64,000 bases of DNA, from contig NZ_JACHOO010000001.1 in the NCBI RefSeq assembly GCF_014199915.1, forward strand, positions 434,001-498,000, written 5' to 3'. The position numbers and the translations under genes were made by a program. The notes beneath the pieces are model-generated. The model was not told the origin of the DNA, made no database searches, and saw nothing but the letters and a program-made list of their open reading frames with translations. Position 1 is the stretch's first letter; every line of letters begins with the position of its first letter. The stretch is from Prosthecomicrobium pneumaticum. Lineage in GTDB: Bacteria > Pseudomonadota > Alphaproteobacteria > Rhizobiales > Kaistiaceae. Positions 53,355 through 62,639 of this stretch are shown piece by piece.

Positions 53355-54482
53355 ATGCAGAACTCTTCCTCCGACGCGACCGCCCTTCCGGCCCGCCACG
53401 GCGCGCGGGTGCGGATCGACCTGCCCGCACTCGCCGCCAATTACCGCACCCTCGCCGCCGCGGCGGGCGGCGCCGAGACCGCTGCGGCCGTCAAGGGCGA
53501 CGCCTATGGCATCGGCATCGAGCCGGCGACCCGCACGCTCGCGAGAGCCGGCTGCCGCACCTTTTTCGTCGCCCTGCCGAAGGAGGGCGCGATCGTTCGT
53601 GCCACTGCCCCCGAGGCGACGGTCTATGTGCTGAGCGGTCTGGCGCCGGGCGCGGCGCCCTCGCTCGCGGCGGCCGGCCTGCGGCCGGTGCTCGGCTCGA
53701 TGGCCGAGATCGAGGAATGGGCCGCCTGGAAGAAGGCGGGCGGCGAGGGCCGCGCGGCGATCCATGTCGACACCGGCATGAACCGGCTCGGCCTGACGCT
53801 CGCAGAAGCCGCCGTCCTCGCCGCCGATCCGGCGGCGGTCGATGATCTGGCGCCGGCGCTCGTGATGAGCCATCTCGCCTGCGCCGATACACCCGACCAT
53901 CCGCTCAATGCCCTCCAGGCGGAGCGCTTCGCGGCCCTCGCCGCGCGCTTTCCCGGCCGTCCGGCGAGCCTCGCCAATTCGGCCGGCATCCATCTCGGCG
54001 CGCCGTTCCGGTTCGATCTGGTTCGGCCCGGGATCGCGCTCTATGGCGGCCGGTTCGGCCCCGGGCCGGCGCTCGCGCCGGTCGCCACCGTGACGGCGCC
54101 GATCGTCCAGGTGCGCGAGGTGCCGGGCGGCGAGACGATCGGCTATGGCGCGGCGGAGACGCTCCGCCGGCCGACACGGGCGGCGATCCTTTCGATCGGC
54201 TATGCCGACGGCTATCCGCGCGCGGCCGGCGGCGCGGACGGCCGACCGGGCGCCTTCGCCTTCGTCGAGGGCCACCATGTGCCGCTGATCGGCCGCGTCT
54301 CGATGGACCTCGTCGCCATCGACGTCACCGACGTGCCGTCCGCCCGGCGCGGCGTCGAGGTCGAGCTGTTCGGTCCCCACGTCGCCGTCGACGCGGTCGC
54401 GGAGGCCGCCGGCACGATCGGCTACGAACTCCTCACCCGTCTCGGCGCGCGGCTCGAACGCGTCTATGCGGGGGGCGGCTGA
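53355..54482 (+). CDS. alr: Alanine racemase
   Basis: The 375-residue fold-III PLP enzyme has the cofactor lysine in Ala-Ala-Val-Lys-Gly-Asp-Ala-Tyr-Gly (residue 47; most relatives have Lys-Ala-Asn/Asp). It also has His-Val-Asp-Thr-Gly-Met-Asn-Arg-Leu-Gly, Ile-Gly-Tyr-Gly-Ala with the second catalytic Tyr, and Arg-Val-Ser-Met-Asp. It makes D-alanine for peptidoglycan. Its stop abuts the radA ATG directly (no gap), starting a four- to five-gene run alr-radA-cvpA-purF. Confidence 0.93.
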   Translation: MQNSSSDATALPARHGARVRIDLPALAANYRTLAAAAGGAETAAAVKGDAYGIGIEPATRTLARAGCRTFFVALPKEGAIVRATAPEATVYVLSGLAPGAAPSLAAAGLRPVLGSMAEIEEWAAWKKAGGEGRAAIHVDTGMNRLGLTLAEAAVLAADPAAVDDLAPALVMSHLACADTPDHPLNALQAERFAALAARFPGRPASLANSAGIHLGAPFRFDLVRPGIALYGGRFGPGPALAPVATVTAPIVQVREVPGGETIGYGAAETLRRPTRAAILSIGYADGYPRAAGGADGRPGAFAFVEGHHVPLIGRVSMDLVAIDVTDVPSARRGVEVELFGPHVAVDAVAEAAGTIGYELLTRLGARLERVYAGGG

Positions 54483-55925
54483 ATGGCGAAGGCGAAGCTT
54501 CAGTTCGTCTGCCAGAATTGCGGCGCGGCCTCGCCCCGCTGGCAGGGACGCTGCGATTCCTGCGGCGAGTGGAACACGCTCGTCGAGGAGACCGCGGCCG
54601 GCGGCATCGGCGGCGGCCCCGGCCGGACGCCGCGGCGCGGCCGCATCGTCGAGCTGGTGCCGCTCGCCGGCGCCTCTGACGATGCGCCGCGCATCGCGAG
54701 CGGCATCGCCGAGCTCGACCGTGTCACCGGCGGCGGCTTCGTGCGCGGCTCGGCCCTGCTCGTCGGCGGCGATCCCGGCATCGGCAAGTCGACGCTGCTC
54801 CTGCAGGCCTCGGCCGCGCTCGCGAGCCGCGGCGCCCGCGTCGTCTATGTGTCGGGCGAGGAGGCGGTGGCGCAGGTGCGGCTGCGGGCCGAGCGCATGG
54901 GCGTCGCGAACGCCCCGGTGGCGCTCGCCGCCGAGACGAGCGTCGAGGACATCCTGGCGACGCTCGACGCCGGCCCGCGTGCATCCCTCGTCATCGTCGA
55001 TTCGATCCAGACGCTGTGGACGGATACGGTCGATTCGGCCCCCGGCACGGTGGCGCAGGTGCGCGCCTCGGCGCAGGCGCTGATCCGTTACGCCAAGCAG
55101 TCGGGCGCGACGGTGGTGCTGGTCGGCCATGTGACGAAGGAAGGCCAGATCGCCGGCCCGCGCGTCGTCGAGCACATGGTCGACGCCGTGCTCTATTTCG
55201 AGGGCGAGGGCGGCCACCAGTTCCGCATCCTGCGCGCCGTGAAGAACCGGTTCGGCGCGACCGACGAGATCGGCGTCTTCGAGATGACCGGCGGGGGTCT
55301 GCGCGAAGTGCCGAACCCCTCCGAACTCTTCCTCGGCGAGCGCAACGCCGCTGCGCCCGGGGCCGCCGTTTTCGCGGGTATGGAGGGCACGAGGCCGGTC
55401 CTCTGCGAGATCCAGGCGCTCGTCGCGCCCTCCCCGCTCGGAACGCCCCGCCGGGCTGTCGTCGGCTGGGACGGCGGGCGGCTCTCGATGGTGATCGCCG
55501 TGCTCGAATCCCATTGCGGCGTGCGGCTCGGCCCAAACGACGTCTATCTCGCGGTCGCCGGCGGCCTGAAGATCGGCGAGCCCGCAGCCGATCTCGCGGT
55601 CGCGGCGGCGCTCGTCTCCTCGCTCACCGGGGTTGCCCTGCCCCCGGATTCTGTCTATTTCGGCGAGGTCAGCCTGTCGGGCTCGGTCAGGCCCGTCGTG
55701 CACGCTTCGGCGCGTCTCAAGGAAGCCGAGCGGCTCGGTTTCTCGCGGGCCGTGCTCCCCGCCGCTTCGGTCGACCGGGAGGCGACGAAGGGCGTCGGCC
55801 TCGAGGGGATCGACCAGCTCTCTGCGCTCGTCGCCAGCATCGCGGCGCGGACGGCGGGCCGGAATCGTGATAGCGAAGGCCAGCATAGTGTCGCCGCGCG
55901 CGGGGGCGCGGGCAATACGGGGTAG
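54483..55925 (+). CDS. radA: DNA repair protein RadA
   Basis: The 480-residue protein has a zinc finger (Cys10, Cys13, Cys24, Cys27), Walker A Gly-Gly-Asp-Pro-Gly-Ile-Gly-Lys-Ser-Thr (95-104) and the RadA-specific Lys-Asn-Arg-Phe-Gly motif. A C-terminal Lon-protease-like domain follows, without the peptidase residues. RadA is a DnaB-type helicase that extends recombination intermediates made by RecA. The final 25 residues are lineage-specific. Confidence 0.96.
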   Translation: MAKAKLQFVCQNCGAASPRWQGRCDSCGEWNTLVEETAAGGIGGGPGRTPRRGRIVELVPLAGASDDAPRIASGIAELDRVTGGGFVRGSALLVGGDPGIGKSTLLLQASAALASRGARVVYVSGEEAVAQVRLRAERMGVANAPVALAAETSVEDILATLDAGPRASLVIVDSIQTLWTDTVDSAPGTVAQVRASAQALIRYAKQSGATVVLVGHVTKEGQIAGPRVVEHMVDAVLYFEGEGGHQFRILRAVKNRFGATDEIGVFEMTGGGLREVPNPSELFLGERNAAAPGAAVFAGMEGTRPVLCEIQALVAPSPLGTPRRAVVGWDGGRLSMVIAVLESHCGVRLGPNDVYLAVAGGLKIGEPAADLAVAAALVSSLTGVALPPDSVYFGEVSLSGSVRPVVHASARLKEAERLGFSRAVLPAASVDREATKGVGLEGIDQLSALVASIAARTAGRNRDSEGQHSVAARGGAGNTG

Positions 55926-55934
55926 TTGCAACTC

Positions 55935-56639
55935 ATGCCGGTCACGATTCTGGACGGGATCGTCCTCGTCGTCGTTCTCATCTCCGCCATGCTCGCCATG
56001 GTCCGCGGCTTCGTCCGGGAGGTTCTGTCGCTCGCCTCCTGGCTCGCCGCGGCCGCCGCCGCCTTCTTCTTCCACAAGCCGATCGTGCCGCTGATCGAGC
56101 CCTATATCGAAAACCGCAACATCGCGACGATCGCCGCCGCCGCGGCGATCTTCTTCGTCGTGCTGCTCGTCGCGAGCTACATCGCGATGCGGATCGCCGA
56201 TTTCGTCGTCGACAGCCGGGTCGGCCTCGTCGACCGGTCGCTCGGCTTCGTGTTCGGAGCCGTTCGCGGCATCCTGCTTCTCGTCATCGCGCTCGAATTT
56301 TTCACCTGGCTCGTGCCGAACCCGCCGGCCTGGGTGGCGAATGCGATGACGCGGCCCTATCTCGATACTCTGGGGGATCGGCTGATCGCCGCCTTGCCCG
56401 AGGACATCGAAAGCAGCATTGTCGAACGCTTGCGGGGCGGCGAAGAGGCGGCGCCTCCGGCGGACGCGCCGGCCGATGCGCCGGACCAGCCGCTGCCCCC
56501 GGTCGAAACGCCGCCGCCGAGCGATCGGCAGGGGCTCGACGACCTGATCAATAACGACGGCGGCACGTCCGTCGGCGGAGGAGTGTGGGGGAATCAGCCG
56601 GCCGCCCCCGCGACCGGTGGAGGCCAGACCAACCCCTGA
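55935..56639 (+). CDS. CvpA family membrane protein
   Basis: The 234-residue protein has four hydrophobic helices in the first 145 residues with Gly-Phe-Val-Arg-Glu-Val-Leu-Ser-Leu-Ala-Ser-Trp and Asp-Arg-Ser-Leu-Gly-Phe-Val-Phe-Gly-Ala-Val-Arg-Gly, the CvpA signatures. A Pro/Ala/Asp-rich tail follows. CvpA proteins are needed for colicin V production and envelope integrity in some species. The place between radA and purF is conserved in alphaproteobacteria. The ATG at 55935 is preferred over TTG at 55926; neither has a strong ribosome binding site. Confidence 0.88.
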   Translation: MPVTILDGIVLVVVLISAMLAMVRGFVREVLSLASWLAAAAAAFFFHKPIVPLIEPYIENRNIATIAAAAAIFFVVLLVASYIAMRIADFVVDSRVGLVDRSLGFVFGAVRGILLLVIALEFFTWLVPNPPAWVANAMTRPYLDTLGDRLIAALPEDIESSIVERLRGGEEAAPPADAPADAPDQPLPPVETPPPSDRQGLDDLINNDGGTSVGGGVWGNQPAAPATGGGQTNP

Positions 56640-56668
56640 TCCGGCGGCGGCCGGACGAGAGGATCGCA

Positions 56669-58135
56669 ATGGACGATTTCCGGCTCGCGCCTTTGGACGC
56701 TTCGGATGACAAGCTCCACGAGGAATGCGGCGTCTTCGGTGTGTTCGGTCACGACGATGCGGCAGCTCTGACCGCGCTCGGCCTGCACGCGCTGCAGCAT
56801 CGTGGCCAGGAGGCGGCCGGCATCGTCGCCTTCGACGGCGCTCATTTCGCCGTCGAGCGGCATGTCGGTCTGGTCGGCGACAATTTCACGCGGAAGTCGG
56901 TGATCGACCAGCTGACCGGCCCTTATGCCATCGGCCACACGCGCTATTCGACGGCAGGCGGCGCGGGCCTGCGCAACATCCAGCCGATGTTCGCCGAGTT
57001 CACCGGCGGCGGCTTTGCGGTCGCCCACAACGGCAATCTGACCAATGCCGGCGTGCTGAAGCGGGAGTTGCAGCGCCGCGGCTCGATCTTCCAGTCGACC
57101 TCCGACACGGAGGTGATCATCCATCTGATCGCCACATCGATCCATGGCCGGCTGCTCGACCGCTTCGTCGACGCGATCCGCCGCATCGAAGGCGCCTATT
57201 CCCTCATCTGCCTCACCGAGAAGAAGATGATCGGCTGCCGCGACCCGCTCGGCGTGCGCCCGCTCGTGCTCGGCCGGCTCGACGGCAGCTATATCCTCGC
57301 CTCCGAGACCTGCGCGCTCGACATCATCGGCGCCGACTATGTCCGCGATCTCGATCCGGGCGAGCTCGTCGTGATCACCGACAAGGGGCTCGAGAGCCTG
57401 CGTCCGTTCGAGAATGCGCGTTCCCGTTTCTGCATCTTCGAATATGTCTATTTCGCCCGACCGGATTCGGTGGTGGACGGCCGGGGCGTCTATGGCGTGC
57501 GCAAGCGGATCGGTGCGGAACTGGCGCACGAGAGCCACGTCCCGGCGGATATCGTCGTGCCGGTGCCGGATTCCGGTGTGCCCGCAGCGATCGGCTATGC
57601 CGAGGCCGCGGGACTTCCCTTCGAGCTCGGCATCATCCGCAACCACTATGTCGGCCGCACCTTCATCGAGCCGACGGACGCGATCCGCCATATGGGCGTG
57701 AAGCTGAAGCACAACGCCAATTCCGCCATCCTCGCCGGCCGGCGTGTCGTGTTGGTCGACGATTCGATCGTCCGCGGCACCACATCGCGCAAGATCGTCG
57801 AGATGGTGCGCGCGGCCGGCGCGGCCGAGGTGCACATGCGGATCGCGAGCCCCCCGACCACGGACGCCTGCTTCTACGGCGTCGACACGCCGGAGAAATC
57901 GAAGCTCATCGCCTCGCAGCTCACCATCGAAGAGATGCGCGAGTTCATCAAGGCCGACAGCCTCGCCTTCCTGTCGATCGACGGCCTCTATCGCGCGGTC
58001 GGGGAGGCGGGCCGCGATCCCGCCATGCCGCGCTTCTGCGACGCCTGCTTCACCGGCGATTATCCGACCCGGCTCGCCGACCAGGAAGAGCGCGAGCCGG
58101 TGCGGGCGATCGCCCGCTTTGCCGAAGCGAGCTGA
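56669..58135 (+). CDS. purF: Amidophosphoribosyltransferase
   Basis: The 488-residue enzyme has a short propeptide before the N-terminal nucleophile Cys20 in Glu-Glu-Cys-Gly-Val-Phe-Gly. The glutaminase domain follows (Arg-Tyr-Ser-Thr, Asn-Gly-Asn-Leu-Thr-Asn). The phosphoribosyltransferase domain carries the PRPP loop Val-Leu-Val-Asp-Asp-Ser-Ile-Val-Arg-Gly-Thr-Thr. C-terminal Cys residues resemble those binding the Fe-S cluster in the Bacillus type, but only in part (Phe-Cys-Asp-Ala-Cys-Phe). It catalyses the first step of purine synthesis. Gap to cvpA: 29 bases. Confidence 0.96.
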   Translation: MDDFRLAPLDASDDKLHEECGVFGVFGHDDAAALTALGLHALQHRGQEAAGIVAFDGAHFAVERHVGLVGDNFTRKSVIDQLTGPYAIGHTRYSTAGGAGLRNIQPMFAEFTGGGFAVAHNGNLTNAGVLKRELQRRGSIFQSTSDTEVIIHLIATSIHGRLLDRFVDAIRRIEGAYSLICLTEKKMIGCRDPLGVRPLVLGRLDGSYILASETCALDIIGADYVRDLDPGELVVITDKGLESLRPFENARSRFCIFEYVYFARPDSVVDGRGVYGVRKRIGAELAHESHVPADIVVPVPDSGVPAAIGYAEAAGLPFELGIIRNHYVGRTFIEPTDAIRHMGVKLKHNANSAILAGRRVVLVDDSIVRGTTSRKIVEMVRAAGAAEVHMRIASPPTTDACFYGVDTPEKSKLIASQLTIEEMREFIKADSLAFLSIDGLYRAVGEAGRDPAMPRFCDACFTGDYPTRLADQEEREPVRAIARFAEAS

Positions 58136-58165
58136 CACGGCCTTTCAAGTCCTTCGGAGAACCTG

Positions 58166-58903
58166 TTGGCAGACCTCGATCTTTCCGGACGCCTCATCGT
58201 TGTGACCGGGGCGTCGCGCGGCATCGGTTGGCATGCGGCCCTGGCGCTCGCCGAGGCCGGTGCGCACATCATCGCGGTCGCCCGCACGGTGGGCGGGCTC
58301 GAGGAACTCGACGATGCGATCCGCGCCAAGAGCGGCAGCGCGACGCTGGTCCCGCTCGACCTGCGCGACGGCGACGCGCTCGACCGGCTCGGCCTGTCGA
58401 TCTGGGAGCGCTGGAAGAAGCTCGACGGGCTCGTCGCCAATGCCGGCGAGCTGGGGGTGATCACGCCCGTCAGCCATCTCGAGCCGAAGGTGTTCGAGCA
58501 GACGATGGCGGTCAACGTCACCGCGAACTACCGACTGATCCGCTCGCTGGAGCCGCTGCTTCTGCAATCGGATGCGGGCCGGGCGCTCTTCGTGACGTCG
58601 GGCGCGGTCGAGCGGTGCCGGCCGTTCTGGTCGGCCTACTCGGCCTCCAAGGCGGCACTCGAGGCGATCGTCAAGACCTGGGCCGCCGAGGTCGCCTCGA
58701 CCAAGCTGCGGGTCAATCTGATCGACCCAGGGCCGATGCGGACCGCCATGCGGGCGAAGGCGATGCCGGGCGAGAACGCCGAGACGCTGCCGCATCCGAG
58801 CCTGCTCGCCCCGCACATCCTGCGCCTCGTCGCGCCCGGCACGGCCGAGCACGGCACCCGCTTCTCCTACCCGACCGGCGAGAGCCGCCGCCTCATCGAC
58901 TGA
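58166..58903 (+). CDS. Short-chain dehydrogenase/reductase
   Basis: The 245-residue SDR has the cofactor motif Thr-Gly-Ala-Ser-Arg-Gly-Ile-Gly (residues 14-21), Asn-Ala-Gly (about 91-93), Ser in Val-Thr-Ser-Gly-Ala, and the catalytic Tyr-Ser-Ala-Ser-Lys. The start is TTG at 58166 with CGGAGA before it. The gene follows purF by 30 bases and this order is common in Rhizobiales, but the substrate is not known. Asp at the end of strand 2 is absent, so NADP(H) is more likely than NAD(H). Confidence 0.9.
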   Translation: MADLDLSGRLIVVTGASRGIGWHAALALAEAGAHIIAVARTVGGLEELDDAIRAKSGSATLVPLDLRDGDALDRLGLSIWERWKKLDGLVANAGELGVITPVSHLEPKVFEQTMAVNVTANYRLIRSLEPLLLQSDAGRALFVTSGAVERCRPFWSAYSASKAALEAIVKTWAAEVASTKLRVNLIDPGPMRTAMRAKAMPGENAETLPHPSLLAPHILRLVAPGTAEHGTRFSYPTGESRRLID

Positions 58904-59008
58904 CCCTCGGGCGCAGGCCCGCGGGCGTTCGCGCCTCCGTCATTTTGCGATCTTTCGCTCCCTCGGCGCCTGTCCTAAAGATCGGGAGGTGGCGGCGCGG
59001 GGGCGTGC

Positions 59009-61327
59009 ATGAACACTGTTTCGGACTTTGAGACGTCGGCCAAAGGCGACGCGCTCTTCGACCAGTATCGCGCCGCGAACGACTTGTTCGATGCTGATGA
59101 CTTCGCCGCTGCTCGGTCGAGGCTCGAGGGTTTCGCGGCCGGTTTGCGCGCTGCGAGCCGGGTCGAGCAGATCGGCCGGCCGATCGACGATGCGATCGCG
59201 AGCATCGTCGTGGCGAGCTACAGAGATCATCCGCTCGTCGACCGCGCGCTCGAGGAGCTCGCGCTGCAGAGCCGCGGCTTCGAGATCGTGCTGGTGACGA
59301 CCGGCAATGAACGGCTGCTCGAGTGCGGCCGACGACATTTCGACAATCTCGTCTTCGTGACGCCGCCCTTTCCGCTCGGCTGTTCCGCGGGCCGCAATCT
59401 CGGTGTCTCCGCCGCCGGCGCGCCGCTCGTCATCTTCATCGATGATGACGGCCTGATCGAGCCGGGCTGCCTCGCCGCCCTGGTCGAGTGCGCCCGGGAG
59501 ACGAACGCCGTCGCGGTGCGCGGCCGCGTCGTGCCGCTCACGCATCCGCAGAAGACGGGGCAACACTACGATCGGGGACCACAGAGACTGCCCTCCGGGA
59601 TCGATTGCGAGGGCATTTCGCTGTGGCGCAGGCAAGCCTTCGAGGCGGCGGGCGGTTTCGACCCGCTCCTCTCGGGCCATGAGGGTGTCGCGCTCTGCAG
59701 CCGGCTGTGGCGCTTCTATGGGCCGCAGGCCTTCCTCTACGAGCCGAAGGCCGTGTTGCGGCACGACTATCACCGCGACGAGGCCGGAGCGGAGGAGAAG
59801 AAGCGCCGCTATGAGCGCGCCAGGCGTTATCTCGACGAGACCTATCCCGACGCCTCGCCGATCCACGCCACCACATCGAAGATCGAGAACGCCGGCCGGA
59901 CGCTCGCGCTCGGCATCCGCTCCACCGCGCGGGCGCCGGAGCCCGGCCTGGAACCGGTCTCGATCCTCACGACGGCGCGCAACGGCGCCGCCTTCGTCGC
60001 CGACTATGTACGCGGCTGGCAGGCGCAGACGGCGCGCGATTTCGAGATCGTGTTCGTCGACGACGGGTCGCGGGACGGCACGGCCGAGAATCTCGCCCGC
60101 GCGTGGGGGGACGATCGCCTCGTGCTGATCGAGCGCCCTTTCGAAGGCCGCGGCGCCAGCCTCAACGCGGCCGTCGCGGCGGCCCGGCACGATCTCTGCC
60201 TGATCGCCGACGTCGACGACATCAGCATGCCCGGCCGGATCGCGTGGACGCAGAACGCCTTCGCGGAGGATCCGCGGCTCGACTATCTCTCTTTCCTCTA
60301 TTTCACCGAGAAGGACCTGTTCTGCTGCGGCCGGCCGCTCTCGCCCTTCATCACCGACATGGACGTGCGGATGCTGTTCGGCATGCCGGCGCCCTTCCCC
60401 GCCTTCGCCTTCCGCCGTCGCCGCTTCGCGCTTCCCTTCGACGCTGGCCTGCGCGGAGGGGTGGATTGCGACTGGCTGCAGCGCAACGCCGCAGCGGCCG
60501 GCGCTTTGCGGGGGCGGCTCGCGCAGATGCCGATGGTCTACTACCGGCGGCATGAAGGTCAGATCACCAGTAGCCACCACGACACGCAGCTGAAGATCCG
60601 GCGCGCCCTGATCGACTGGGCCTTCAGCCGGGTGCTGGGTCCGTTGTCCGCCGGCGACCTCGAGCGGATCGACATCCTCATAGACCGCCGCCGCGTCCCC
60701 GACGCACGCGCGAAGTCGGCGCTCGCCGGATGGGTTGCCCGGCTGATCGCGCGGAATGACGAGACGCAGATCTACGACCGGGACACGTTCGGCCTCGTGC
60801 TCTGCGAGGCGCTCGATGCGGTGGCCGTGCCGCCCGCTGCCCCGGCGGCCCCCGCTCCCGCCAAGTCCGCCCCGGCAGCCTCGGCAGCTCCGGACATCAG
60901 AGGCGCCGCAACACCGCAGCCGCCGGCCCCGTCAGCGTCGCAGGCTCCAAACGCGGCAGCGGCGGTCGCTCCACAGCCGGTGAACGCCCCTCCGGCAAAG
61001 CCCGGCCGCGCGGCCCCGACCGCCTTGTCCGAGATCGGGGCCGGTGCTCCCCCCAGGGTTCCACCGGCTGCGCCCGCAACAGCGCCTTATCAGGCCGCGG
61101 CGGTCGGGCCGGTGGCGCGGGGTCCCGCGGAGATCGACCGGCGCGTCCGCCGCTATCGGCTGTCGGCGGAACAGGCGATTGCGGCGCGCGACTTCCGCAC
61201 CGCGCGCTGGGCGCTGCGCGAGGCGCTGAAACTGCGCTCCGATCCGGAAGTCTATGCGCGGCTCTCGGCGACGCACAAATTCTGGATCGTCCGGGCGATG
61301 TCGCGCTCGCAGCCCTATGCCGGTTGA
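59009..61327 (+). CDS. Tandem two-domain family 2 glycosyltransferase
   Basis: The 772-residue protein has a helical start and a first GT-A domain (about residues 62-300: Val-Ala-Ser-Tyr-Arg-Asp-His, Ile-Phe-Ile-Asp-Asp-Asp-Gly). A second GT2 domain follows (about 318-560: Ile-Leu-Thr-Thr-Ala-Arg-Asn-Gly, Val-Asp-Asp-Gly-Ser-Arg-Asp-Gly-Thr, Ile-Ala-Asp-Val-Asp-Asp). A 110-residue Pro/Ala linker and a C-terminal helical TPR-like end complete it. Both domains keep the DxD-type metal motif. No membrane helix is seen, so it acts in the cytosol on a nucleotide sugar and an unknown acceptor, probably a surface glycan. Confidence 0.83.
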   Translation: MNTVSDFETSAKGDALFDQYRAANDLFDADDFAAARSRLEGFAAGLRAASRVEQIGRPIDDAIASIVVASYRDHPLVDRALEELALQSRGFEIVLVTTGNERLLECGRRHFDNLVFVTPPFPLGCSAGRNLGVSAAGAPLVIFIDDDGLIEPGCLAALVECARETNAVAVRGRVVPLTHPQKTGQHYDRGPQRLPSGIDCEGISLWRRQAFEAAGGFDPLLSGHEGVALCSRLWRFYGPQAFLYEPKAVLRHDYHRDEAGAEEKKRRYERARRYLDETYPDASPIHATTSKIENAGRTLALGIRSTARAPEPGLEPVSILTTARNGAAFVADYVRGWQAQTARDFEIVFVDDGSRDGTAENLARAWGDDRLVLIERPFEGRGASLNAAVAAARHDLCLIADVDDISMPGRIAWTQNAFAEDPRLDYLSFLYFTEKDLFCCGRPLSPFITDMDVRMLFGMPAPFPAFAFRRRRFALPFDAGLRGGVDCDWLQRNAAAAGALRGRLAQMPMVYYRRHEGQITSSHHDTQLKIRRALIDWAFSRVLGPLSAGDLERIDILIDRRRVPDARAKSALAGWVARLIARNDETQIYDRDTFGLVLCEALDAVAVPPAAPAAPAPAKSAPAASAAPDIRGAATPQPPAPSASQAPNAAAAVAPQPVNAPPAKPGRAAPTALSEIGAGAPPRVPPAAPATAPYQAAAVGPVARGPAEIDRRVRRYRLSAEQAIAARDFRTARWALREALKLRSDPEVYARLSATHKFWIVRAMSRSQPYAG

Positions 61328-61408
61328 GCCGACCGACCGCAGGTGCTTTCCGCGCGGGCCGCGCCGTGCGAAACACGGGGGGAGGAAAGCGCGAGGAGGC
61401 CGTCCTTC

Positions 61409-61609
61409 ATGGTGACGCGAGATCAGGAACATCCGTTCTTCCGGCCGCTCTGGCGCCGGATCGCGCTCGTGGTGCTGCTCGCCGTCTGGGCAGCCTACGA
61501 AGTTCTCGTCTCGCGCGAGACGCTGTGGATCCTGATCACGCTCGCCGCGCTCGGCTATGCGGTCTGGACCTTCCTGATCACCTTTCCGAAACAGCCCGAC
61601 GCGCCATAG
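61409..61609 (+). CDS. Small two-helix membrane protein
   Basis: The 66-residue protein has a charged start (Val-Thr-Arg-Asp-Gln-Glu-His-Pro-Phe-Phe-Arg-Pro-Leu-Trp-Arg-Arg) and two hydrophobic helices (about 17-33 and 39-58). A strong GAGGAGG lies before the ATG at 61409. I recognise no function. It lies between two surface-glycan-type genes. About 228 bases without a gene follow. Confidence 0.65.
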   Translation: MVTRDQEHPFFRPLWRRIALVVLLAVWAAYEVLVSRETLWILITLAALGYAVWTFLITFPKQPDAP

Positions 61610-61837
61610 GGCCCGGCCGGGCACCCTGCCCTTCGTGTCGAACTGCGGCATGCCCCCCGCAACGACGCCGCGGTCGCCCCGCCTTGCCCGCGCACCCAAT
61701 CTCTGATCATCTTCCGTCGCGTAAGCCGGACGGTCTACGCTGTGCGCCGGGGGGCCGTGATGTTGCGCTTGATGATGATCGTTGTTCTCTTCGAACCGCC
61801 GGTCCCTGCGCGCTGCGGAGCGTGAGACGATCCGTTG

Positions 61838-62551
61838 ATGTTGCGCGTCCTATGGAGCCGACTCGCCGATGCCGCCATCTTCCGCGGCACCATCCCGACC
61901 AGCCCGGCAATGGAGATCGTCTATCGCGACCTTTTCCTGCGCGAACTCGCCCGCGCCGGAGTGGAAGACGTCTTCTATCCCGTCGGCGGCGCCGCGAACC
62001 ACGGCCTCCTCTATCTGATCGCGCGGGCGCTCAACACCTTCGACATTCCGAGCGTGGTGGAGCTGGGTGCCGGCCAGACCACGCTGCTGCTCGACCGGAT
62101 GGCGAAGGCCGGTGGGGACCGCCCGGCGATCCGCACGGTCGAGCACGATCCCCGCTGGGCGGAGCGGATCGGCGCGCAGGTCGCCCACCCGCTCATTGCG
62201 GCGCCGCTGCGGTCCCGCCGGATGGACGGGCGGAAGGTGTCCTTCTATGACGTCGATCCCGCCGAACTCGGCCGCGACATCGCGCTCGCCGTCATCGACG
62301 GCCCCCCGGCCTCGACGGCCAGGCGACGGTTTGCCCGGCTCGGTGCGTTCGAGCTGTTGCGGGACCGTCTCGCGGCCGATTGCATCGTGATCGTGGACGA
62401 CGCAGAACGGATCGGCGAGCGGCGGCTCTCCCGTCTGTTCGAGGCCCATTTTCGGAGCCGGGGATGCGACTACGCGATCGGCCGGGTTCACGCCAACAAG
62501 TGCCAGACGGTGATCGCCACCGGGCGCTTCAGGGGTGCCGCGCATTTCTAG
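61838..62551 (+). CDS. Putative class I SAM-dependent methyltransferase
   Basis: The 237-residue protein has the Rossmann start Val-Val-Glu-Leu-Gly-Ala-Gly-Gln-Thr-Thr-Leu-Leu-Leu (about residues 72-84), an acidic strand-2 end in Val-Glu-His-Asp-Pro, Val-Ile-Asp-Gly-Pro-Pro near strand 4 and Ile-Val-Ile-Val-Asp-Asp-Ala-Glu. This matches small-molecule or glycan methyltransferases with a class I fold. The substrate is unknown; the neighbouring glycosyltransferase suggests a sugar. The ATG at 61838 is taken; an in-frame TTG lies one codon earlier. Confidence 0.72.
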   Translation: MLRVLWSRLADAAIFRGTIPTSPAMEIVYRDLFLRELARAGVEDVFYPVGGAANHGLLYLIARALNTFDIPSVVELGAGQTTLLLDRMAKAGGDRPAIRTVEHDPRWAERIGAQVAHPLIAAPLRSRRMDGRKVSFYDVDPAELGRDIALAVIDGPPASTARRRFARLGAFELLRDRLAADCIVIVDDAERIGERRLSRLFEAHFRSRGCDYAIGRVHANKCQTVIATGRFRGAAHF

Positions 62552-62639
62552 CCCGGCCACGCGCCCGCCGTCCGGCCGGCCGCGTGTCGCTCCGGTTTCG
62601 GTCGAGCCGCGGCGACGCCGCGGCGGGGCGCGGCGCACG

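Noticed and set aside
53214-56669. A 1,151-codon minus-strand frame opposite alr, radA and cvpA
   Set aside because: Composition is typical of an antisense shadow (Arg, Asp, Gly, Ala) and it covers three well-identified plus-strand genes.
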